Source: Spirochaetaceae bacterium
GTDB lineage: Bacteria; Spirochaetota; Spirochaetia; Treponematales; Breznakiellaceae
Length of the DNA: 6,937 nucleotides
Reading direction: 5' to 3'
Assembly: GCA_031258625.1 (NCBI GenBank)
Contig: JAIRMO010000062.1
Coordinates: 1 to 6,937, forward strand
The notes beneath the pieces were generated by a model. That model was not told the DNA's origin. It made no database searches and saw only the letters and a program-made list of their open reading frames with translations. Position 1 is the stretch's first letter. Every line of letters begins with the position of its first letter. This document shows, in pieces, positions 1-5,350 of this stretch. The translations under genes were made by a program, and so were the position numbers.

Positions 1-245
1 CGCGCGGCCCCCCCCTTCGCCACCCTGGGGCGGGCGACGCAGGCCGCGGCACTCACCTCCGCCCCGCCCGCTCCGGGGGCCAGACCCCCGCTGGCGGGCC
101 CCCATAGGGGTTTCCTGTCCCCGCTAGACGGCCCCCTTAGAACGCGCGGCTCTCCCCTTCGCCTACCAGGGGCGGGCGAAGGAGGGAGCGGCCCTCTCTT
201 CCTACCCGCCGCTCCGGGGGCCTGAAACCCGCTGGCGGGGGGGGG
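1..245. repeat. GC-rich intergenic hairpin repeat, two degenerate tandem units
   Basis: No gene is visible here. Landmarks recur at a spacing of 141-142 bp: CGCGCGGC at 1 and 143, CTTCGCC at 15 and 157, GGGGCGGGCGA at 27 and 169, GCTCCGGGGGCC at 70 and 211, and CCCGCTGGCGGG at 87 and 228. Each unit can fold around CTTCGCC...GGCGA(AG). The clearest case is CTTCGCC at 157-163 facing GGGCGAAG at 174-181. The order and orientation of the landmarks, including CCGCTAGACGG at 121-131 next to AACGCGCGGC, match the 115-bp tandem units at the right end of the window, so this is one family. The block ends in nine consecutive G (237-245) just before the promoter of the nuclease gene. The role is unknown; comparison with REP/BIME-type intergenic elements is an inference. 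The block may continue left of the window. Confidence 0.75.
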
Positions 246-247
246 AT

Positions 248-276
248 TTGCCTGGTACTCCCTTATATGCTATAAT
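248..276 (+). promoter_or_regulatory. Sigma70-type promoter with extended -10 for the nuclease gene
   Basis: TTGCCT at 248-253 (4 of 6 matches to the -35 consensus) is followed after 17 bp by a perfect TATAAT at 271-276. TG at 268-269, one base before the -10, makes it an extended -10. Transcription would start near 283, leaving a leader of only about 13 nt that begins at the Shine-Dalgarno AAGGAG (282-287) ahead of ATG 296. The nine-G run that ends the upstream repeat abuts the -35 box directly. Because the promoter occupies 248-276, the upstream in-frame TTG at 248 is very unlikely to be a start codon. Confidence 0.75.
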
Positions 277-512
277 CAAACAAGGAGCGGAACCTATGGC
301 GGCCCCCATACAGTTTTTCGACACCGATGACCCGATTGATATTTGCCTGGACAATGTGTTCAAGGCGGTCTTCACCCGGAACACCCCCGGTTCCCAGAAA
401 GCCCTTTCCCGGCTGGTTTCGGCTCTTATCGGACGGGAACTCTCCGTCATCACCATAAACGCCAATGAACCGGCCATTGACAACCTGCGGGACCGGCAGA
501 TCCGCTTTGATA

Positions 513-519
513 TCAACTG
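513..519 (+). repeat. Left copy of probable target-site duplication
   Basis: TCAACTG at the left border of the inserted element is repeated exactly at 657-663. Keeping only one copy rebuilds the uninterrupted nuclease reading frame, which supports duplication during insertion. Confidence 0.7.
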
Positions 520-576
520 AGCCTGTTCCAAAACTAATTTACTGTGCGCTAACGCACACGGTTTTGGAACAGGCTC
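519..576. repeat. Left hairpin of the inserted element
   Basis: GAGCCTGTTCCAAAAC (519-534) pairs perfectly with GTTTTGGAACAGGCTC (561-576), a 16-bp stem. Between the arms is a second perfect stem, TGTGCG (543-548) against CGCACA (553-558), with a CTAA loop. The arms are therefore a complete inverted repeat in themselves, not just the left terminus of the element. Confidence 0.85.
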
Positions 577-578
577 TT

Positions 579-609
579 GGAAAAACCGGTCAAAAGCCCC
601 GGTTTTTCC
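579..609. repeat. Central hairpin of the inserted element
   Basis: GGAAAAACCGG (579-589) and CCGGTTTTTCC (599-609) form a perfect 11-bp stem with a 9-nt loop. Its sequence is unrelated to the two flanking hairpins. Confidence 0.8.
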
Positions 610-621
610 CTTAAATCTAAA

Positions 622-658
622 GAGGCTGTTCCAAAAACTGAAGTTTTGGAACAGCCTC
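622..658. repeat. Right hairpin of the inserted element
   Basis: GAGGCTGTTCCAAAA (622-636) pairs perfectly with TTTTGGAACAGCCTC (644-658), a 15-bp stem with a 7-nt loop. It shares the CTGTTCCAAAA core with both arms of the left hairpin. Confidence 0.85.
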
Positions 659-663
659 AACTG
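657..663 (+). repeat. Right copy of probable target-site duplication
   Basis: TCAACTG matches 513-519 exactly and leads straight into the continuing coding sequence, where TGT AAA GCC follows in the same frame as the 5' part of the gene. Confidence 0.7.
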
Positions 664-1279
664 TAAAGCCGAAAACGGGGAATTGGTGAATGTGGAAATG
701 AGCCTTAACCCCGATGCCTTTGAGCCGGTCCGCCTTGAGTTTCACGCAGGGAAACTCTTTACCGGCCAGGACATCCGGGGAAGGGATAAAACCTACGATG
801 ATCTCCAAGAGACCTATCAGATAGCGATACTGGTAAAAGAACGATTTTTCCCGGATGAGGATTTTTTCCACGGATTCGAGTATTATGATCCCCGGCGGCG
901 GATTTCCCTGGGAGGGCGGAGCCGGATCGTGACGATAGAACTATCGAAGGTGGAAAGGGTCATAGAAAAGCCCGTATCAGCGATGAACGGAGCGGAACAA
1001 TGGGCGGTATTTTTTCGGTATTTAACGGACAGAACAAAACGACAAAAAATAAACGAACTGGTAGAACAGGAGGAGGGCATAGCGATGGCAAGCCGGGAAT
1101 TATTACGGATCAGCAAAGACGAAGTGGAACGGGCACGGCTGATGAGCGAATACAAATACGCGGTAGACACCCAGAGCAAAATCGTCCAGGCCAAACGGGA
1201 AGGCAGGAAGGAAATAGTTGATATGCTAAAAAGCGGCAGGTCCCCGGAAGAAATTATCAGGGATTTTAACTCCACATAG

Positions 1280-1400
1280 CCCGGTACCGGGCGCCGGGTC
1301 TGAGCCCCCCTTTGCCCGTATCGGCCGCAGATGTCGAAGGAGGGAGCGGCCCTCTCTTCCTACGGCCCGCTCCAGGGGCATAAAACCCCCTATGGGGGGG
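1280..1400. repeat. Diverged GC-rich intergenic repeat between convergent genes
   Basis: This interval separates the stop of the nuclease gene from the stop of the convergent propeller gene. It opens with the palindrome CCCGGTACCGGG (1280-1291). Positions 1335-1363 are identical over 29 bp to 177-205, running from CGAAGGAGGG to CTCTTCCTAC. A GCTCCAGGGGC segment follows (about 1369-1379), then CCCCCTATGGGGG, the inverse of the CCCCCATAGGGG at 99-110. The repeat reaches into the propeller gene: its last codons (Pro-Pro-Pro) and TAG stop come from this GC-rich stretch. The stacked hairpins sit where a bidirectional terminator would be expected, but there is no T-tract, so that role is inference. 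Confidence 0.65.
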
Positions 1401-3123
1401 GGAGCAGGGAGTTCAGCTCCGCCTGGGCCCGGTCCCGTACCAGGGGCGGATAGACCCGGGCCGTAAGGGCCGCGAGGATTTTTACCCCCGTGTTACTGAG
1501 GGGGGGGCCGGAAAAGCGGCAGAGGGCCCCGGTTGCCCCGGCTATGGCCGTCAAAATCCGCTCGTCCCCTCCGGGGCGGGGGGGGATGAGCATGGCCGAA
1601 AACACCTTGAGGGCCACGCCGTCCGGGTCAAGGCCGATCCGCCCGATGGCTTCCACGGCGGCTATTTTAACCAGCGTTTCCTGTTCATAGTACAAAAGGG
1701 TTACCAGAAAGGGAATGGTTTCCCGGGAACCGATATACCCCAGGAGCTGGGCCCCGGCGATCCGGTGCCGGATATGGACCGGAGGCCGGACCGCGGACGC
1801 CCCGGGGGTGCGGATAAAACTCCCGGAGATCTCCATTAAATAGGCGGCATAGTCCCGTTCATTTTCCCCGACCCGGCCCGTGAAAATGTCCCGGCGGATC
1901 CGGTCTAAGTGGGGATCGATTTCCCCAAGCCCAAAGGAATAATCCCTCCAGGATAGGGGCGGCGGGACGCCGAGGCCGTAGCCCCCCTTCGGGAGAGCGG
2001 AGGAGGAGCCCCGCGGGGGCCCGGTCCGATCCTCCATCTGATAGGCGTAGAGGATCCAGTCCTCCCCGCCGGCATAGAGGGTCCCCTCGCCGCTCAAGGC
2101 GGGGAGCGCCGCGGCCCCCGTCAGTTCCAGTGTCCACAGCCGCCGGCCGTCTTCGGTAAACCCCGACGCCCCGGACCGGGAGAGTACATAGATCCCCCAT
2201 TCGTCAAAGATCATCGACACCTCTTGTTTCGGAGCCACGGGAGCTCCCCCGGCCCTGAGGTGGCTCTCGGCGGTCCAGAGGATCCGGCCCTCGGAACCGG
2301 AGAGGAAAAGGACCCTGCCGTCGGCAAGGGTAAGGGCCGCCATGTCCCCCCGGCTCACCGCGGCCAGGGGAGGGGCGGGAAGGCTCGGGAAGGAGCCGGA
2401 CAGGAGGGTTTGGTTCCCCCCCGCGTCCCGGCTGAGGATGTCCACGGTTCCGGCCTCGTAGAAGATCAGGACATCCTGGTTTTCCGTACCTCCCCCGCCG
2501 CCCAGGGGGGTTATTGCCGCGGGTACGGCGGGAAGGAGCCGGGAACGGGTTTTCCCAAAGGGGTCTATCGAAAGGAATTCCCCGTTTTCCAGAACCGTCA
2601 TAAGCCCCCCCCGAGTATCCGCTAGGGGGCCCAGGGCAATGGGGGCGGGGAGGGTTTTCCCCCAGAGGGGGTACCCCGCGGCGGTATAACAGATCAGCCA
2701 ATCCCCCAGGGGGATAAAAAGCCGTCCGTCCCAGCCGACAAGGACCGGCGCGGAAAGGGGGGCGTCCAGGTTCATCCGCCATAGTTCCCGCCCCACCCGG
2801 TTGAGGACGATAAAGGTTCCGTTGGTCCGGCATATATAATTGAGCCCTTCCCGGGATCGGGTGATATAGGGGGCCAATTTTCCCCCGGCAAAATAATCCC
2901 AAAGAAAGGTTCCCCGGCGGCTATAGGCTTTGAGGTTTCCCCCGTCCAATACCGTGACCACCGTTTCCCCCTCGACCGACGGGAGCCCCGTTACCATTCC
3001 CTCCAGGGCCTCCCGCCAGATAGGGGAAGTAACCGGGGAATCCCCATCCTGGCCGAGGAGCGGGGAAAGGGCCGTGATGAGAAGGAAGAATACCGAAAAA
3101 CCGCGCCGCCGCATACCCTTCAT
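1390..3123 (-). CDS. Exported beta-propeller (PQQ-like repeat) protein with C-terminal HEAT repeats
   Basis: The 577-residue protein begins MKGMRRRGFS and carries a positively charged, hydrophobic signal peptide (about 1-24, RRRGFSVFFLLITALSPLLG). No lipobox cysteine is visible, so it is probably periplasmic or surface-associated. Residues about 35-365 contain repeated strands of the type V-x-x-L-x-x-x-G-x-x-L-W, for example LKAYSRRGTFLWDY (64-77), IVLNRVGRELWRM (105-117), ICYTAAGYPLWGK (144-156), VLFLSGSEGRILWTA (271-285) and the GRRLWTLEL strand (326-334). These mark a PQQ/BamB-like beta-propeller, typically a protein-binding scaffold and not necessarily a PQQ enzyme. A linker is followed by HEAT-like helical repeats (about 447-497 and 520-575). 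The start is chosen because its ATG overlaps the TGA of the upstream methyltransferase (ATGA) and begins a signal peptide. The frame stays open 98 codons further upstream, but those codons are inside the methyltransferase gene. The specific function is unknown. Confidence 0.82.
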   Translation of the reverse strand: MKGMRRRGFSVFFLLITALSPLLGQDGDSPVTSPIWREALEGMVTGLPSVEGETVVTVLDGGNLKAYSRRGTFLWDYFAGGKLAPYITRSREGLNYICRTNGTFIVLNRVGRELWRMNLDAPLSAPVLVGWDGRLFIPLGDWLICYTAAGYPLWGKTLPAPIALGPLADTRGGLMTVLENGEFLSIDPFGKTRSRLLPAVPAAITPLGGGGGTENQDVLIFYEAGTVDILSRDAGGNQTLLSGSFPSLPAPPLAAVSRGDMAALTLADGRVLFLSGSEGRILWTAESHLRAGGAPVAPKQEVSMIFDEWGIYVLSRSGASGFTEDGRRLWTLELTGAAALPALSGEGTLYAGGEDWILYAYQMEDRTGPPRGSSSALPKGGYGLGVPPPLSWRDYSFGLGEIDPHLDRIRRDIFTGRVGENERDYAAYLMEISGSFIRTPGASAVRPPVHIRHRIAGAQLLGYIGSRETIPFLVTLLYYEQETLVKIAAVEAIGRIGLDPDGVALKVFSAMLIPPRPGGDERILTAIAGATGALCRFSGPPLSNTGVKILAALTARVYPPLVRDRAQAELNSLLPPP

Positions 3124-4334
3124 CTTTTGAATACCGCCAGGGCTTCGATATGGGCGGTCTGGGGATAAAAATCGTGGAAGCTGAGTTTTTCCAGCCCATA
3201 TCCCCCCCGGCATAATTCCCCGCCGTCCCTGGCCAGGGTGGCGGGATCGCAGGACACGTAAGCCAGAACCGGCGGCCCCTCCCGGATAAGCCATTGCCGC
3301 AGGGTGGCGGAAAGCCCCTGCCGGGGGGGATCTACCGTTATGAACCCGTAGGGGGCTTTCCCCCTTCCCCCTTGGCAGGCGGCCCAGGAATCCGCTTTTT
3401 TGGGGAAAAAGCGGCAATTAACCGGGGGAATGTTTTCCCGGGCCAGGTTGAGGGCCCGGTGGTTTTCCTCCACCAGATCGATCCGGGGAAAAAACTCCCC
3501 CAAAAAAGCGGCAAAGGTCCCCACCCCGCAGTAGATATCCGCCATGGGCAGGGAAGGATCCGCCTCCGCCGCGGCTTCCCGGAGTTCCTGAATGAGGGCC
3601 TCCAGGGCGTTTCCGTTGCTTTGGAAAAAGACCCCCGCATCCATCAGGAGTTCCCTGCCCAAAAGGGACGCTTTCCCCCGGGATATTCCCCCCTCGCATA
3701 CGAGGGTGCTGCCCCGGGCATAAACGGTAAAACGGTCCTTGTCCGGCGGGGAGCGGAGGGCGCCCTCCGCCAGGGCCCGGCCTATCCCCGGATCGGCTAC
3801 GGGGCAGCCGGTAACCGGGATGATTTCCCCGCTTTTCCGGGCCTTAAACCCCAGGCCCCTCCCGGGACGGGAAAGAACCGGGCGGTTTCTCCCCAGGGAC
3901 CGGGGCAAAGGCCGCCGGGTTGGATAACGGGGCGTTATACAATGAAATTGCACCCGGTTCCGGTACCCCTCCGGGGCCGAGGGATGGACGGCCAACTCCG
4001 GGAGGGACGAAAAACCCCCTGACCGGAAAAAAGCCTCCCGGAGCATCCGGGTTTTTTCCTTTACCTGGGCTCCGTAGGACAGGTGTTGCAGGGAACACCC
4101 CCCGCAGCTCCCGTAGAGGGGGCAAAAAGGGGTCTCCCGTAACGGGGAAGGTTCGAGGATCTCCAGTAATTCCGCTTCGGCCCAGTCCTGGTGTTCTTCG
4201 GTTATCCGTCCGGTTACCATGTCCCCCGGAGCGGTCAGGTCCATAAAAACAGATTTTCCCCGATATCGGACTATCCCGGCCCCTCCGGGAACGATTTGTT
4301 CCACCGGGGCGGTAAAAAATTCACCCATTGCCAT
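3120..4334 (-). CDS. rlmD: Fe-S SAM-dependent RNA (uracil-5-)-methyltransferase, RumA/RlmD family
   Basis: This 404-residue enzyme is predicted to transfer a methyl group from S-adenosylmethionine to C5 of a uridine in RNA, most likely 23S rRNA. An N-terminal TRAM-like beta domain (about 5-60) precedes a CxxxxxCxxC cluster (C71, C77, C80) that with C177 (VTGCPVAD) should hold a 4Fe-4S cluster. The FxQxN motif is FFQSN (236-240), the SAM loop is DIYCGVGTFA (266-275), DPPRQGL is at 335-341, the catalytic Cys362 is in SCDPATLARD, and the probable base Glu397 is in the C-terminal PQTAHIE. All key residues are present. A Pro/Arg-rich stretch (about 133-160) between RNRVQFH and LGFKARKSGE is longer than I expect for the family. 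ATG 4334 is the first start after the AT-rich promoter; a second in-frame ATG at 4328 is an alternative. It is first in an operon with the propeller protein. The RlmD assignment over other uridine-54 or RlmC-type specificities is by family resemblance only. Confidence 0.85.
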   Translation of the reverse strand: MAMGEFFTAPVEQIVPGGAGIVRYRGKSVFMDLTAPGDMVTGRITEEHQDWAEAELLEILEPSPLRETPFCPLYGSCGGCSLQHLSYGAQVKEKTRMLREAFFRSGGFSSLPELAVHPSAPEGYRNRVQFHCITPRYPTRRPLPRSLGRNRPVLSRPGRGLGFKARKSGEIIPVTGCPVADPGIGRALAEGALRSPPDKDRFTVYARGSTLVCEGGISRGKASLLGRELLMDAGVFFQSNGNALEALIQELREAAAEADPSLPMADIYCGVGTFAAFLGEFFPRIDLVEENHRALNLARENIPPVNCRFFPKKADSWAACQGGRGKAPYGFITVDPPRQGLSATLRQWLIREGPPVLAYVSCDPATLARDGGELCRGGYGLEKLSFHDFYPQTAHIEALAVFKR

Positions 4335-4390
4335 GGAATTCTCATTATATCATTATTGTCAGAACATTAATATAGGGAGTACAATGAGCC
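4335..4390. promoter_or_regulatory. AT-rich divergent promoter region
   Basis: This is the only AT-rich interval in the window and separates the two divergent operons. On the minus strand a perfect TATAAT lies at 4349-4344, ending about 10 bases before the methyltransferase ATG; no good -35 partner is seen, and the implied transcript would be almost leaderless. On the plus strand TTGCCA (4328-4333, 5 of 6) lies 17 bp from CATTAT (4351-4356, 4 of 6), which would start transcription near 4363. AGGGAG (4374-4379) is the ribosome site for the hydrolase, 11 nt before ATG 4391. The two predicted -10 elements are adjacent, so the operons may compete for polymerase. Confidence 0.55.
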
Positions 4391-5350
4391 ATGGATGAGT
4401 TGACTACATGGATATCCGGGGCCGATGGATCCCGGCTTTTTGTACGGCAATGGAAACCGGAGGGTAAGCCCCGGGGGGTGGTACATATCATTCACGGTAT
4501 GGCCGAACATTCCCTGCGGTACGGGGAGCTTGCCCGGCGGCTCCGCGGCGGGGGATTTGAGGTTTGGGCCGCGGATATGCGGGGGCACGGAAAAACCGCG
4601 GATCTTGGGGTAAACGGACCGGAGGCCGGGGGGCTGCTGGGGCATTGCGCCGATCGGGACGGGTTTTCCCTGGTGGTATCGGATATTGAGGAGATCCATC
4701 GCCGTATCGACGAGGCCCGTCCGGGGCTTCCCCTTTTTTTGCTGGGCCATTCCTGGGGTTCCTTTATTGCCCAGGCGTATATCGAAAGGTACCGCCGCCC
4801 CTTGGGGGGATGTATCCTTTCGGGTACCCGGGGGCCGGACGGAATAAAGGTTGTGGTGAGTGTACCGGTTATGAAGACCCTTGCCTTTTTTCGGGGAGTC
4901 CGCAGCCGTTCTCTGTTTGCCCGGGCCCTGGCGGACGGGGCCTTTAACAAGTCCTTCCGGCCGAACCGGACCAATTTTGACTGGCTTTCCCGGGACGAAC
5001 AGGTGGTGGATGCCTTTGTGGCGGACCCCCTCTGCGGTAAACTCTGTTCCGTGGGGTTTTACCGGGATCTGACGGAGGCCTTGAGCCGAATCCATAAACC
5101 CAAGGCCATGGAGGGGATCCCCCGGGATCTTCCCATCTATGTTTTCTCCGGAAGCGCCGATCCCGTGGGGGATATGGGTAGCAGCCCCACCACCCTGGTA
5201 AACGTTTACCGGTCCATGGGGATAACGGACCTGGAATTCGTGCTGTATCCCGATGCCCGGCATGAATCCTTAAACGAGACCAACCGGGAGGAGGTCATGG
5301 AGAACCTCCTGGGCTGGCTTTCCCGGCACTGTTCTCCCCAGGCAACGTGA
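4391..5350 (+). CDS. Alpha/beta hydrolase, monoacylglycerol lipase / lysophospholipase type (serine aminopeptidase S33 fold)
   Basis: The 319-residue protein has the Hydrolase_4 layout. A strand ending VVHIIHGMAEHS (30-41) gives the HG oxyanion motif and the HGxxEH signature of monoglyceride-lipase-like enzymes. ADMRGHGKT follows (61-69), then the nucleophile elbow LGHSWGS with Ser121, an acid in FSGSADPVG (Asp257) and a histidine in YPDARHESLNE (His291). A complete Ser-Asp-His triad is therefore visible. A cap domain lies roughly at 148-235. There is no signal peptide, so it should act in the cytoplasm, probably on a lipid or other carboxyl ester; the substrate cannot be read from sequence. 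ATG 4391 is preferred because the domain begins soon after it and AGGGAG lies upstream. The TGA stop overlaps the next gene's GTG (GTGA), so the two are probably translationally coupled. Confidence 0.88.
   Translation: MDELTTWISGADGSRLFVRQWKPEGKPRGVVHIIHGMAEHSLRYGELARRLRGGGFEVWAADMRGHGKTADLGVNGPEAGGLLGHCADRDGFSLVVSDIEEIHRRIDEARPGLPLFLLGHSWGSFIAQAYIERYRRPLGGCILSGTRGPDGIKVVVSVPVMKTLAFFRGVRSRSLFARALADGAFNKSFRPNRTNFDWLSRDEQVVDAFVADPLCGKLCSVGFYRDLTEALSRIHKPKAMEGIPRDLPIYVFSGSADPVGDMGSSPTTLVNVYRSMGITDLEFVLYPDARHESLNETNREEVMENLLGWLSRHCSPQAT

Larger units (their letters stand above)
519..658. mobile_element. Palindrome-rich miniature inverted-repeat element inserted in the nuclease gene
   Basis: The outer ends are GAGCCTGTTCCAAAA (from 519) and the complement of GAGGCTGTTCCAAAA (ending at 658), inverted repeats differing at one base. 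TCAACTG occurs at both borders (513-519 and 657-663) and looks like a target-site duplication. If the ends are taken as the symmetric GAG/CTC, the strict duplication shrinks to AACT (515-518, 659-662), so the exact boundary is ambiguous by a few bases. Inside are three hairpins: 519-576, 579-609 and 622-658. No transposase is encoded, so movement would need an enzyme supplied elsewhere. I cannot name the parent insertion sequence. Apart from the TGA created at its left border, the element is open in the reading frame of the host gene. Confidence 0.8.
296..1279 (+). pseudogene. PD-(D/E)XK nuclease family transposase (Rpn/PDDEXK_2-like), split by a small inserted element
   Basis: The ATG at 296 has AAGGAG eight bases upstream. 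The first part encodes 74 residues and stops at TGA 518-520, at the left edge of the inserted element 519-658. Removing 144 bp (one copy of the 7-bp TCAACTG repeat plus the insert) restores one 279-residue protein without any frame adjustment, joining ...RFDIN to CKAENGELVNVEMS. The rebuilt protein has the family layout: an N-terminal start DxxFKxVF-like (19-26), the catalytic D72 in FDIN, E86 in VEMS, a YxxA-type helical segment after KTYDDL, and a charged C-terminal tail ending EGRKEIVDMLKSGRSPEEII. The usual third residue after E-x is K or Q; here it is S88, so activity even before the insertion is uncertain. Members of this family are nuclease-like proteins tied to DNA recombination; the natural substrate is poorly defined. 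The insertion falls between D72 and E86, so each product lacks half the active site. A downstream piece could start at TTG 683 or ATG 698, but no convincing ribosome site is seen. The downstream half has no other frameshift or stop, which suggests a recent insertion. Confidence 0.85.

Noticed and set aside
248..295. TTG 248 as the start of the nuclease gene
   Set aside because: It coincides with the -35 element of a strong extended -10 promoter, while ATG 296 has a well-placed AAGGAG and begins the family-like N-terminus.
518..520. TGA read as selenocysteine or as a recoded codon
   Set aside because: The codon is created at the insertion border, other genes here use TGA as a normal stop (3120-3122, 5348-5350), and nothing resembling a selenoprotein fold is present.
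202..660. Minus-strand open frame across the promoter, nuclease 5' part and insert
   Set aside because: It is antisense to a recognisable protein and runs through palindromic DNA; no motif or ribosome site supports it.
3124..3417. 98-codon N-terminal extension of the propeller protein
   Set aside because: It lies wholly inside the methyltransferase coding region in another frame, is low-complexity Pro/Gly/Arg, and would bury the signal peptide.
3294..4022. Long plus-strand open frame opposite the methyltransferase
   Set aside because: Its composition is Pro/Gly/Arg-rich with no domain, while the opposite strand holds all catalytic motifs of the RumA family.
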